Source: Trichodelitschia bisporula
Lineage: Eukaryota; Ascomycota; Dothideomycetes; Phaeotrichales; Phaeotrichaceae
NCBI GenBank assembly: GCA_010356995.1
Contig: ML996708.1
Location: forward strand, 310,001 to 374,000
Direction: 5' to 3'
Length of the DNA stretch: 64,000 nucleotides
The notes under the pieces were generated by a model, which worked only from the letters and a program-made list of their open reading frames with translations, was not told the origin of the DNA and ran no database searches. Below are positions 23,293-35,467 of this stretch, one piece after another (the stretch's first letter is position 1; every line of letters begins with the position of its first letter). The position numbers and the translations under genes were made by a program.

Positions 23293-24285
23293 CGTGATGG
23301 AAGAGGCAGTCGGCTTTTTCTGGGTGGTGGGAAATGGTTATGCGTAGGTGGATGTTTGCGAGTGGTGAGAAAATTGAAGATGCCACGACTTACGGTAGAC
23401 AGCGGTGTCGCTAGCTGGTGAAGTGCAGGGTTGGTGTTGTGCTGTGCAGCTCCCCCACAGTTGAAGGTCTTGGCATGTGGTACCTTCTTCTTCCGTCACT
23501 GGGTGCACTTGGCACAGTGATAGAGGATGAGCACCTTCCAGATTCACAGATTCATATATTCACGCCCACGCTTCGGAGTATCTACATCACAAAGTCTAGA
23601 CCTCAATGCTTGATACTCCATCTTGATCCATTGCAGCGCCTTGCTTTGATCTCTGCAATCACCAAGTGTCTCGTAGCATTCATCAGTTCTTTCGCAGGTC
23701 AAAAGGCACCTTCCATTGTCGATGCGCTCGGGTGCAGCCGCCCTTACTATCAACGTCTCCTCCATGAGATGATACCTCTGTCTCTAGGGTGGGAATCCGA
23801 TTGGCTGGTACATAGAACTGGCTGACTGTCATCGACGAGCTACAACAGTAACGGCTGGTGCAAGTTGCAGTCTGGATAGCTCTTTTCTTATCCAAATCAA
23901 TGCCTTCGCTACTCCTTCGCTTCACAACACCTACTCTTTTTTCGCGAACGATCATGGGCAATGCGCCTGAGCTTCATTCCGAGCACCGGCTCAGCAAAAG
24001 TTTGGGCGCTGAAATTGTGCAGAACAAGCCCTCAGAAACTAGAGCTAAGCCCCGCATCACCCCGCAATTGTAGAGCTTGCTGAGCTTGCTGCGGACCGGG
24101 CACAACGACCTTCCCCGCTTCCCAGCCTCTGCTTGAAGCTAGAGCCACGGGAACTGTTGGCTGCTTTCGCACGTAAGACCTTGCAGCCGCAGGAGCTCGG
24201 CAACTGAAGCCTTCAAAGAGGTACAGTCTTGCGAAGCTCAACACCATGCATCAACATGACACTTGTGCCTACATTGAGTCCTGCC
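23293..24285. other. intergenic between SKI2 and CSM3, with a weak small-gene candidate
   Basis: About 1 kb. A 73-residue minus-strand frame at 23544-23765 has protein-like composition (see findings); the rest is featureless. It includes the SKI2 promoter. Confidence 0.45.
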
Positions 24286-25293
24286 TCACATCCCCAGTTC
24301 CCGCATAACTGCTTCATCGTCTTCGAACGCGTCCTCCGACGGTGGTTTGTGCCTCTGCAAGCTTTGCATGGGCCCACTTCCAAATGAATGAATATGGTCG
24401 GTTCCACGGCCGGCCAGGGTCTCTTGCGCGAGCAAAGCGTCTAATTCATCATCGTCTGGACCTTCCCCAGACTCCCCAGACTCTAGAGTGGTGACGGGAT
24501 GGGGTGCTCGGTTCGCGTCCTGGTCTGCGAAGCCGTCGTTCTCGGGATTGTCAGGGTCGGTGCGTAAAAGGGTATCGGCGCGTGGCACGCTCGTAGGCGT
24601 AATTTCCGTGCCGGTTGTTCGTAAACCGGGATTGACCGTCGCGGATAGATGCGACGGCTCGGCATCGTCCTCGTTGGCTGACGCTCTGGCCTTTCCCTCG
24701 TCAATCCATTCTTTCCTCATTATCTGCAGGCGCTTGGAGTGCCCAAGCTTCTCGATCATGGCTAGACCGTCGGCGAATTTGGCCCTCGGGTACAGCTCAT
24801 CGAGCCAGAGTTGGTATGTGCGCAGCAGTAGCGCAACGTCGGAGAACTGAGTGAAATATATTATAAGCTTGTAGACCGTGCGGAGCGGGTGGGAAATCCT
24901 TACCTCATGACCCTTGCCTCGGAATTTCAGACCCTTCTTTGCGATTTTTCGTAGCTTAGGGATTCCGCGATCGGAAAGGAGCCTTTTGTTCGCATCGCAT
25001 TAGCTTGGCATAGCCGGTGCTGGACGGTAATGCGCTGATACTTGCCGTGTGTCATCAAGCTTTGCGACGGGCTTGCGCTTCTTTGATATTGTGATTTCCT
25101 CATCAATACCGAGTCCTTCGGAGCGGTGGGCGGGAGGTACGGGCTGAAAGGCCGGATCGCGTGCGGTATTGTTGTTGTCCTCGGTGCTCTTATGCAGGTT
25201 CGCAAAGATTTCCTCGAGGCCCGCATCAAAGCCGAACAAATCGTCGGGATCGTCATTCAAGGGGGTGGGCTGTACGCTTTTCGGTGGCGCCAT
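24286..25293 (-). CDS. CSM3: Swi3/Csm3 (TIPIN) replication fork protection subunit
   Basis: Three exons on the minus strand: 25293-25046, 24982-24904 and 24846-24286; 888 nt, 295 residues. Intron 1 (63 bp) needs a GC donor (ACACG then GCAAGT), because only that junction joins KLDDTR to LLSDRGIPKLRKI in frame; intron 2 (57 bp) is GT-AG. The Swi3 domain spans about residues 78-155: GIPKLRKIAKKGLKFRGKGH, LLLRTYQLWLDELYPRAKFA, MIEKLGHSKRLQIMRKEWI. The N-terminus is acidic with DDLFGFDAGLEEIF; the C-terminal half is disordered and acidic, ending in EDDEAVMRELGM. Csm3 pairs with Tof1 (TIM) to stabilise stalled forks and pass on the S-phase checkpoint signal. It is divergent from the THO subunit 1 gene across about 430 bp. 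Confidence 0.9.
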
Positions 25294-25725
25294 AATGTAG
25301 ACTAGATCAGAACTGAATGCGTATTCCTAAGATATGAGATATGAGATACGAGAGTGGAGTAGTGAGGAACGTAGTTTGGTGCTCGACAAGTGGGACGCGT
25401 TCAGCGCGCTGACGCGTTGGAGCGTTCCTGGCGGGAAAATTGTAAGCTTAACCGTATGCGGTCGTGGCGTACAGCCGCCTTTCAGCCACATCTATCACCT
25501 TAATCCAACAGCGAGTGAAGGCAAACCGCAAAGCACCTGCATCTTGCAATCACGAATTCCGCCTTTGAAGTCATCGACGCATCAAGCATCTTAACAACCC
25601 TTACCGCTGCATACGTCCAACTCGAATTCTCACTACCTTATTTGTCGCCGGCTTATCTAAGCCGCCGTGGTTGGCTCCCTGTTGGTCGCCCACTCCAGCC
25701 ATATCAAAGCGCGCCTCGATCAACT
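25294..25725. promoter_or_regulatory. bidirectional promoter region, CSM3 / THO subunit 1
   Basis: A 432-bp region between two divergent start codons. No TATA box that I trust. Short AGATATGAGAT repeats lie at about 25330-25350. Confidence 0.5.
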
Positions 25726-28051
25726 ATGGCGGGCCCGAAAATCGCATCAGCCGTGAATGCAACTGCATGCCTCTCGGCATTGCTAGCGCGCGCTAGACAG
25801 TTGAAGCAGAGCAGCTCGATAGACCCGCCCCTGCCTGCATCTGAGTTCCAGGGCGCCCTCGGGCTTCCGTCGACCTCACCGACGCATTTCACCGCTGTTG
25901 ATGTAGCTGCTCGGCAGATGTTCCAGGATCTTGTGGTATGCCCAATATCTGTTTCCACTTTGTACTGGTGTGGCTGAAATTTGTGGATAGTCTTCGAGAA
26001 CTATTGATGACCCCGCATTCGTCGACATATGGAGTCTCCTTGACATTATCCTAATTTGCGGCGATCAAGGTAGCACCCCTATGAGTAACCAGGACATTGT
26101 ACTCTATTAACGCATATGCAGACCAATGTGAGCCAGCACTTGTCTGGTGGCTAATAGAGGAGCTACTGGATAGCCAAAGCATAGAGGGCTGCCGAATCGT
26201 CTTTGACTATCTCGAGTCTCGCCGTGAGCGGCTCATCGCGGTAAGCCAAACGCCTGTTGTATATTGCACGACTATACTAATAGTCCCTAGAAAAACTTTC
26301 AGAAAAAAAAGGATCTGGTCATTCTCCGATCCTGCAATGAACTGCTACGCCGCCTCTCGCGTGCTGAAGATTCTGTCTTCTGCGGACGCGTATTCATATT
26401 TCTTTTCCAAAGCTTCCCGCTGGGTGATCGAAGCTCCGTAAATCTTCGCGGAGAGTTCCACGTCGAAAATGTCACAGCATTCGATGAGACGCTTCAACCG
26501 GCTGTCGACGCTACGCAGGACATCGTTCTTCCCGATGCCAAGCCGGATTCCCAGCCACCGGAGATCCAGGTAACCGCCGAACCTGAAGTACTGGACGAGG
26601 ACCGCCTGTACCCTATCTTCTGGACGCTGCAGAAGGTGTTCTCCAATCCGCCGTTCCTTCTTACGCCAGATCACTTCGCCGAATTCAAGCGTGGTCTTGA
26701 AGCGACGCTGGTCAAATTCCGCCATGTCCCAAAGGTCATCCAGCCAATCGCTTCGGAGGCAAGGCGGGGCATCAAGCGAAAAGCTGAGGATATGAACCAA
26801 CAGTACGAGCTCGCTAGCGCCTTCAACCCAAAGTATCTGACGAACCGTGACTTGTTCAAACTAGAGGCACGTATCAGGTGGTGGAAGACATACAGGCGCT
26901 AACTGGGTGCAGCTGAGCGACCTCGCCTTTCAACGTCACATCCTTGTGCAGGCGCTTATCCTATTGGACTTCCTGCTCTCTCTTACGGACAAGGCCAAGA
27001 AGCGCATGGGAGAGGTGCCAACCCAGAAAGCGCTACAGTACGACTTCACCTTGAGTGATGAGGATGTAAGCCTCCTGCAGGACGCCCTATGTACCCACAC
27101 TGACTTTACACAGACCGAATGGTGCCAGAAGACAAAGAAGTCGATAGGAGATTACCTGGATGAGGGCCCTGATGGCAAGTTTTACCACCGCATGGTCGAC
27201 ACTGTCCTCTCTCGAGACAAGAACTGGGTGCGATGGAAACTGGAGAGTTGTGCGCCCATCTCCAAAGCATCCCTACCTCCCAAGGAGTTTGCAGACGCGA
27301 AAGAAGGAGCAAGGACTGCATGTTCAGTGAAACGGCTGCGTTCGACGCCCATGCGCTCTTTGGACTTGAGCTTTCTCTCCGACACTGACGGGAGCCGTGG
27401 ATGGGAAAGCCTGAAAGAATCCGCGAGGTTAGTGCATAAGCTATTGTCCCTTGCCGCATTGTTCCTAGTGGAGCGGAGAGCAGAGAGCGGCACTCGCTCT
27501 CAGGCCTACCCCCGGCACTCTTCTTGAGACGGGCACGTGGGAGCAACAAAGCCTCACCTCTCTGCCTGATCGGGATCCAGCGGCAAAACTGGACGTTTGG
27601 GACGCTTGAAACTTGCTAACTTCGTACCAGGACTGTTGTCCCTTCAGGACCGGTTCTTGTGAAAAAAGTTCAGGCCACAGAGCTGGACATCGACTTTGCC
27701 TCCAGTGACGCGGAGCGCCAATCGCTGACGGCATCCAAGACGGCGAATACCTGGCGTGTGCTACGGCTCGCGGCTGCCTCCCAGCTGAGCCTGCTCGACA
27801 AGGTAGATGATGGAAGGAACCTGGGGTGCCTGTTCCAGGCGAAGGTGGCGAGTGCCGCTGGTACTAGTGGGGAGAGCGGGCGGAGCGGCGGACGTGCGGC
27901 CGAGAGTGGAGGGGCTGGCGAGCTCGAGGGCAAGGATGGCTCGTCTTGGAGAGACGGTCGTGGCGAGGGAGAGGGAGGGCTGGAAGGAGTGGGAACCGGC
28001 GGTAGTGGTGGTGGCCTTGTCCAGGAGGTTGTGATGGGCGAGGCGTCCTGA
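25726..28051 (+). CDS. THO complex subunit 1 (THOC1/Hpr1-like)
   Basis: Six-exon model: 25726-25935, 25991-26069, 26122-26240, 26291-26866, 26913-27427 and 27631-28051; 1920 nt, 639 residues. Introns 1-3 are GT-AG of 50-55 bp. Intron 4 (46 bp) has a GC donor (GAG then GCACGT) with a perfect CTAAC branch site; no GT donor there gives the right phase. The last intron is unusually long (203 bp) and may hide a small exon. Family hallmarks are TIDDPAFVDIWSLLDII, WWLIEELLDSQSI, VFDYLESRRERL, LRSCNELLRRLSRAEDSVFCGRVFIFL, FNPKYLTNRDLFKLE, LAFQRHILVQALILLDFLL and ELDIDFASSDAERQ. THOC1 is a core subunit of THO, which couples transcription to mRNA export and limits R-loops. The C-terminus is Gly/Ser-rich and differs from the usual acidic tail; its exact structure is the least certain part. 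Confidence 0.87.
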
Positions 28052-30435
28052 ATCCTGACGGCAGACCTCCAACTTCGCCTCCTCCCTGCTTCTCGCACGA
28101 ACTGGTGGAGGCTTTGCTTCTCGATCGCGATGGATGAGATGGCAGGGTGACGGGTGAGAGCAGCGAGCGTTTGAGGCCTGACGGCGGATCGGGATGCTCC
28201 GATGGGAGGTGTGGCAGGCGCAACAGACAAATTAAATGGGGCTGGTTGAGCAGCGGCAGTCGGTCCAATTGGACCCGTCCGCACGAATGGAACTCGACCC
28301 GTGGACTACGATGGTGACGACGGCCTACCGCATTCGCCATGCCTGTCTTGTGGTCGATGAAGGATGGAAGAATCAAAGACGTTCCATCGGAGTGGTAGCG
28401 GGCTTTCCTGGACACTGCATATCCCGTGCAGCATGATGCGCTTTGGAGGCATTGAGTTCCTGCGTACGTACCTGCCGCTCTTGCTTTGAGCTGCTTTGCT
28501 GAATGTCTCCGCAGCTCAGGCGTGGGTGCGCCAAAATCAGTGCTGTATACTGTAAACACGAGGCTGTCCGGTCGCTCCTCAGCCGGTGCTTTCATTCGCT
28601 GCACAACGCATTATGCATAACTACATTGAATATACCTCCTGTTCGTACCTCCGTGGAGCCCGTGGACTGGTCGGTGTCAACGGCAACGAAATGCCGGCAG
28701 TTCAGTTTCGGGACAAGACGTATGTCGGCTCACGTATGGCTGTGGCAGGCTTGGTATCCGGCAAGATATGCGTAGGCTAGGTCAGCAGCTTGCAGGCCAT
28801 CCGCCGCTGCGGCCTAGCACTGGCGTGTTTTTTTCCGCTTCCGGAGCCATCTGTTGGTCGTCAGGCTGGGAGCGCCACGATCATGTGTGCCATCATCCCA
28901 GTAAGGCAATCAGATTCACGCGAAGCCAACACGGGCTTGGGCCAACAAGGGGTCGATGTTACGTGCATACGCACCCTGCATAGCAGGGTAGACCTAGGCG
29001 ATGAGATAGCGAAGGGCTGGGGGGTGCTGGTAAGCATGGGGCGGGATTATCTGGGTCCGTTATGGCTGGTGGAAGGAAGAGGGCTTATGATGCTATTGTT
29101 GCTGCGGGTACCTCGCAGAGGGCGGAGTGGTTCGGTCGGAATGGGAAAAATGCGGGTGCAATATTCCGTATTTGGAACAGCAAGACGTTCGTCATGAGGT
29201 CAGTGATGTCGACGACATCCGCAGCGACTTTTCGGGCGCTCTTCGGCATGCACACACACGGAAGACTGGTGGGCCACGCCATGGCTCATCGCGATGCATA
29301 CTGCGATCCGATTAGCGCGTCTGGGAGGGGATCGTGATGGGGGGCGTGGATGAGATGCGATACGATACGATGGCGGTAGGTCGCTTGTGCCCCTCAGGCC
29401 TTGCGCAAGATGGGTGCAGTGGACATGAGTCGTGAGAGCTTCTGCACATCCTTCTACCCAATACTAGGGGGGGGGTAGGATTGAGGATGGTGTTGTGCAG
29501 ATGAGCACTGGCAGGAAGGGAAAGCTGAAGCTTCCATTCCAAGGGCTTGCAGGCTTCCATCGCTCCAACCCCTCCGACGCCGAACGCCGACGCCTATCCT
29601 TCCTCCCCTCCCCTTCGCCATCCCCGACCCATGACAACCAAAACAAACTGGAAGTGGCATTTTGCCGCGGCTTATGACGCTGGCTTGCAAGGCTTGTCGC
29701 TTCTGCACGCTGCAGGCGACGTTCACGGAACTGCTGCAAACAGCTAGAGTGCTTTCTCGCTCTGTAGGCCTACTGACGGCATCGGCTGCAGGGCCACCGA
29801 AGAAGGCTTCAAGTTATACGATGCACGCGCTACTGATGCGCCTAGACACGGCCGCATGCTTCCTTGCAGGTTCCATCAATTGTTCCCTCTTCAGGCTGAG
29901 GTGAGGTACGTATCGATTGTCGACGTTTCGTCTCTGCCACTGAGGCGTTGGAGGAGGCGGCAAGCCAAAACACGCCCTAACCACTCAAGCGGGTGCCGTC
30001 GCTGGGCTTGTCTGCCAGGCGGGAGAGGCGCGAGTTGCGCAACGCTCTGCTCACTACACCATCCGAGGATCGTCCTGCGAACATCTTCGCCGCATTGGTG
30101 GCACGTCTTCTGTCCAGCTGCTTGTTGCTCCGTCTCCCCTCCCCTTCCTCAACCCCCACCCATCCTACCAGCCCAAGCGACCGGCTGAACCGTTGACACC
30201 TCATCCTCTCCCCGCCGTATGCGCTAAGCCTCTTGCTGAGCTGAGCTGCACGTACTCCACGCAGCCCAAGCATACACGCACATACACCTCCGCTCCGCTC
30301 TTAGCCTCCTACCCCTAAGCTTCGCCCGTCTTTTGCTCCGCGCTGGTCTGGTGGGGGCTTGCTGCTGCAAGGCGGCTGGTCTCAATCCCTACACCCTCCC
30401 CTCCCCTTCCTCACCACCTAGCGCCACCACTGCTA

Positions 30436-30449
30436 CCACACACACACAC
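30436..30449. repeat. CA microsatellite
   Basis: Short CA dinucleotide run. Confidence 0.8.
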
Positions 30450-31744
30450 CCCACCACAGCCTTGTACGGGCGATTATTTTCCTCCCGTGGGTCAGACTAC
30501 CTGCTTGAACGAGCTGGCCGAGATTGCAGGTGAGGACGAGACGGCCAATCTTTCCATCTATTATCCTTGCGCGCATCAAACCCCGGACCGACTTGCCATT
30601 CGACGGTGCCTGGATACTTCATCTACTCGAATTGCACGCAATATACTCCATGTACGGCAGTACCTGTTGCCCCAATATCTCGCCGTTCTGAACACCGAGT
30701 TAAGCAGCGAAGAGTTGCGCGCGGCTGCAATATGGCAATATGCCAGCGACGGCGCTTGCCCCAGGATTTGGGGTCACTGCTCGCAGCTGTCGGCCACGCG
30801 AAACCATCAGCGTCTCCGCCTTTGCGTTCCACGTCTTGGGCCCGTGGCTTTTGCTCCCGCACCCGCTCAGATCTTTTTTGTGCCTTGGGATCAACTCCCT
30901 CACACTCGATTTGGGGCTTGTTCGCACTCATCCCAGTTCTCAGCCCCGGTATCTTCCCTCGAACAAGCGCTCGGAGGAACTGATGCTTGACCGTCTTACC
31001 CCTGGTTCCCACCCACCCCTAGTCTCTACGCAACAGTCCACACCTCACTTAGCTCTCCTCCTACATGCCGCGGCTTCTTCTCACGATGCGCGCTGAGCCC
31101 TGCTACGCCCATTTTGCCATTCCTGGCGTAGCATCTTTCCCCTCATGGGCGCAACACCCCGGACAGCCCCAAAACGAGCGTGCGCGAGATCGGAACCCAA
31201 CCTGATCCCCACTTGATCTTGCAGCGGCAGTGAGTCTAGGCACTCAGGCAGCCAGTATGCGCTAGGAAGAGCGTTTTGTCGTTTCGCTTCAGATGCTTTG
31301 CAGTGCTTCCTTCCCTTAGAGCCTCAACGCCGGACTGGATCGTGGCCCCAGCCTTTCATGCCATATGCCATGTGTCTCGTATCCTCAGACTTTCAGTCTT
31401 CTTCTGCTCTACTGGCTCTGGATGGCTGAACACCTGGAAGTCATTCCGGAGCGGGCCGGACAAACTAGCTTTCTTTCTACCGTCATGAGGATGGAGGTGT
31501 TGGCGAGCTCGAGGCTATGATTTGGAGTCCTTGCATTCGGATTGGCTGATGACGAGAGCAAGCATTCCTGGCAAGCCTGCAGATGGGCCGGGAAAACAAG
31601 CGGCAACCTATCACCATCTCCCGCGGGTTTTCTTCTAGAAGCCTTCGTTCCACGAGCGAAGGATGTCGCAGGCCTGTAAGCCCAGCAGGAACGACGTAGA
31701 AACTCGCATGGACACCTCCGTTCAGCCAGTCCAGGGCTAGCTCC

Positions 31745-31762
31745 CACACACACACACACACA
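31745..31762. repeat. CA microsatellite
   Basis: Pure CA dinucleotide run followed by C-rich sequence. Confidence 0.85.
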
Positions 31763-32740
31763 CTCCCCCCTCATCGTGCACTCCCCCACCCCCACCCCCG
31801 CCACATCGACACACACCGATGTACTGAGGATGAGGGGGTGAGGACGCGCGCGTGCATTTCACCCACACCTTGGCGGGGTTGGGTGGGCGGTGCGGCTAGT
31901 GTCCTTGTCCCATCGGGCAGTCGAGGCGGAACGGGAATTCGAAACGGCCATCATTCATCTATACAAGATATCCCAAGCGGGTAACGGAAAGGACGCGCTG
32001 AAGCCAGGAACAGTCAAGCGTCTCAGCGATTGACAGCTTGGCGAAGTCGCGAGGCCCTAGGGCAAGGAAATGCTGGCACAACCCCCGATGCCCGTGGCTC
32101 AGACAGGGCTACGTTTGCGTCGTAGTCCGTTCTGATGTCCGTGAGCACCACCTCCGTCAAGTGTTCGTCCCTCATCCTGCCACCGCCCCCCAAGCTGCTG
32201 GACCTTTTTCCAGCACTTCCCCGGCCCTAGCTCCTCTTCAGCTTCGAGTACAGGCATTTGCCTGTCATCGTGCCGCCGCCCTCCAAAACCCCGCAACGGA
32301 CGTTTACCGAGACTTGCTCAGGCGTACTCCAACCCTGCCGGCCTGAGCTCGCCCCAAGCGTGCCATCTTTCTCTCACCCATTACGCATCCACGTAGTCGA
32401 AGCAAAGCCAGCATGGGGGGCAATGGGCAATGGGCAATGGACGTCAATGGAGGGTCCCACGGCCGTCAGGCGGGCGCCCCCAGAATGGCATCGTAATGGC
32501 ATCGTCGTCGGGTTGAGCAGCCCCTTGCCTCTCTCCCCGCGTCCTTCCCTCTCTTCATCAATTTCCCCAGCCTCGTCCACACGTCCACACTCGGGCCCAT
32601 TCCTTTCCAGACCGGCCGGTTCGGTACGTTTGCCAAGCTCGCCTTTTCATTCGTGGTCGACCTGCTTGTCTCGTCGGTCAAGACTTCCTGCCGTCCAAAC
32701 ACCCGTCCCACGGCCCAACTCGCTACCCACCCTCCACCCC

Positions 32741-32837
32741 NNNNNNNNNNNNNNNNNNNNNNNNNNNNNNNNNNNNNNNNNNNNNNNNNNNNNNNNNNNN
32801 NNNNNNNNNNNNNNNNNNNNNNNNNNNNNNNNNNNNN
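32741..32837. other. assembly gap (97 N)
   Basis: Run of 97 undetermined bases flanked by C-rich sequence; open frames drawn across it are artefacts. Confidence 0.99.
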
Positions 32838-33630
32838 CCCCGTACGTCCGTCCGCTTACCCCATGGTCCACCCTTAGGGCTTGCATCCCGAGGCATCGAT
32901 CCCCTGCACCTGCATCTCGACCGTTTGTGCATTGAGAAACGGGAGGCGTCACGTTCGGCAGCATGCAACAAGTCCATCCTGATCCCCGATTGATAGGAAC
33001 GCCTTTAAGCTCGAGCAAGCCTGAGCTGGTGGTCCGATGCCCTCGACCCGCTCTCTACATCAATCCATCATTTAACCGGATCGGCATTTATATCTGGCAT
33101 CGAGCCGCACTGTATGTCTGATTGATTTGTCCTCTCGTTCCCTGCCAACGTTCACTAACTTGCCTCGAGTCTGTACTGGATCATAATCACGTTGCCTGGT
33201 TGCCGTCAACCTCACCTCCTAGCAACATACTGTCCCTCTGTGTTGGACACTACGTCCGGTAGTTCTTCGGCGGAGGTTTAGCAACTCTTTCTCCTTCAGT
33301 GCTATCTGCTGGGAATTCGCCGGTTCTGTGCCCTAGCATCACACTTTGGCATACAGATACGCGGAAGGAAATCCATTCCTTGGTGAGTTGATAATTTTAT
33401 CACCAGTTGAACAGCTTCTAACCGTCCCAGAAAGTTTCTCTCCACTCCTTGAGAGAGCTGTTGTGAGCTTGTCAAATTTGACATTCCCCGGTTGCAAAAT
33501 CGCAAGGCTCCGTTTTGGTCACTTTTTGAAACCGTGAGTTTTGGCCTGCAGCATTGGTCCCGAGTATATATCTGACAGCCCCCACCAGATCAATCATTCA
33601 ACCTCCGCCAACCAAATTTCAACCGCCAAT

Positions 33631-35467
33631 ATGGTCGACGGAAATCCTTTCAATATTCCCCTCTCTCCCCCAACCTCTCCCCGCATGAACCCGTACCACC
33701 ACTCAGAGGTCGAGTCATCATGGCAACAACAGCAGCCCAAGGTCATCGAGACGACGCCCGACTCGTCCGATGGACACATGGGCCTCTCCCATGGCGACTC
33801 TCCCGATCTGATGGAGAAGCCGATGCTACACTCGCACAAGAGCTATCCTTACCCCCTTCAGACCTCCAGCAACTCCATGCAGCAGCCCAACACGCCTCCT
33901 CTCAACAGCTCTGGTGGCTCGCCCAATACGGCGGCCCCAGAGGGCCTTGGGATCACTGGTCTCACCGATGTTGGCAATGACATGCCATCTGTTTCCTTTG
34001 GCAACTCGGCACCCACCAGCCCAATGTCCCACATGACTCCTACCTCCCCCAGGGACGGAGACGAGCATCAGGACCTTAATGGGCTCAACATCCACATGGA
34101 CGATGTCAAGGAGAAGGATGACAAGCCCATGACAGCTGCTGAAATTCGCGCCCAGAAGCGGAAGATGAAGCGCTTCCGGTAATTATCTCGTTCACACCGA
34201 AAGCGCGCAAAACTGACGATACTTTCAGCCTCACCCACAACCAGACGAGGTTTCTGATGAGCGAGTTCGCGCGCCAAGCGCATCCTGATGCAGCGCATCG
34301 TGAACGCCTTGCGCGTGAGATCCCTGGCCTTAGCCCACGTCAGGTGCAGGTTTGGTTTCAGAATAGGTGTGTTTTACCTTTACAAACCACAGGTTACAAG
34401 AGACTCTTAATGCTAACGCATATTGTAGGCGTGCGAAGTTGAAGCGTCTTACTAGCGACGACCGCGAGCGGATGATGAAGTCGCGCGAACTTCCCCCCGA
34501 CTTTGACATGACTCAGGCCCTGCACTCGCCCTTTGGGCAACCGCATGGTATGGGTAGCACACTAAGCTCGCCCAGCTCCTACAGCCCAGCCTTCTCAGAG
34601 GGTAACATGATCCGCCCACTGAACATCGACTCGCTTCGGAGAGTTCCGGATAATTCGCACATGTCTCCCACCAACATTGCGCCTTCCTTTGGCGGGTACA
34701 ACTTTACTCCTCCTCAGTCTGTCACGGACACCCTCTCCCCGGTCTCTCCTGCTGGTGACAGCCCTTTTAATTACTCCCCCACCCTCGACCAATCTCCCCG
34801 GCGGAGCAACCCCTTCGCGACATCGCCTTCCAACTTCACGTCGCACCCCTCGATCCCCCGCCTGCGCATGCAGGATGGGGTTACGCGGTCCCGCGGCGAC
34901 TCTCTCTCCTCCCCCCTGCGCACGAGCATGTCATACTCGGGCCCCAGCGACATGAACATCTCCTCTCCGACCCTCAGCGGCGGGCCCCTCAGCGGCGATA
35001 ACAACGGGCAAAACGGGATGCTTCCCTATGGTCTTGGCTACTCCTGTAATATGCCCACATCGCACGCCCTCTACCCCCCACTCAACTGACCCTTTCAAGA
35101 TTCAAGCACTATGCCGGGCTACCCCGCCACCGCCAACTCGCGCATGCGCTCCTACTCCAACAACGGCATGCCGCGCCGCATGGACATGAGCAACACCAGC
35201 TACTCGCCCAGCCGCTCCTCCGCCCCGCAGACCACCTCACCCTTCTCCACCTACTCCGGCTCGCCGCTGCACACACCCAACTCATTCTCCATGATGAGCG
35301 CTCCGCAGCACGTCACCAGCTTCCCGAGCTCCTACATGCGCCAGGACGGCGGCTCGTCGGAGCCCTTCCCCAGCGTGGGCGAGCTGGTGAACGACGATAA
35401 TGGGTCGCAGCACGGGGACAACGGGGACAACCATGACAACGGCATGCCCTCGCTCTCCTCATTCTAA
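33631..35467 (+). CDS. homeobox transcription factor (fungal Htf1/Hox2-like)
   Basis: Four exons: 33631-34178, 34229-34366, 34429-35045 and 35100-35467 (introns 50, 62 and 54 bp); 1671 nt, 556 residues. The start MVDGNPFNIPL is chosen over an in-frame ATG at 33541 that would add 30 residues of leader-like sequence. The homeodomain covers about residues 172-240: AEIRAQKRKMKRFRLTHNQT, RFLMSEFARQAHPDAAHRER, LSPRQVQVWFQNRRAKLKR; the recognition helix WFQNRRAK is interrupted by intron 2 after the first R, a common position in homeobox genes. Flanks are Ser/Pro/Asn-rich activation-type sequence. The last intron is inferred: skipping it would end the protein at 35089, but splicing (donor GTAATA) joins LGYS to YSSTMPGYPATA, continuing the same composition. 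Conserved flanks (TSDDRERMMKSRELP) suggest the conidiation regulator Htf1/Hox2; that orthology is inference. Confidence 0.9.

Larger units (their letters stand above)
28052..33630. other. long gene-poor region upstream of the homeobox gene, with an assembly gap
   Basis: About 5.6 kb with no supported gene. It has many short frames on both strands, pyrimidine-rich stretches and two CA microsatellites (30436-30449, 31745-31762). The 97-N gap is at 32741-32837. Long upstream regions are common for fungal developmental regulators, so it probably holds control elements or a long spliced leader. Confidence 0.45.

Noticed and set aside
27670-28284. 204-residue minus-strand frame
   Set aside because: Antisense to the last THO exon; Pro/Ser-rich shadow of a Gly-rich tail.
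32258-33018. frames crossing the N gap
   Set aside because: Their continuity is produced by undetermined bases.
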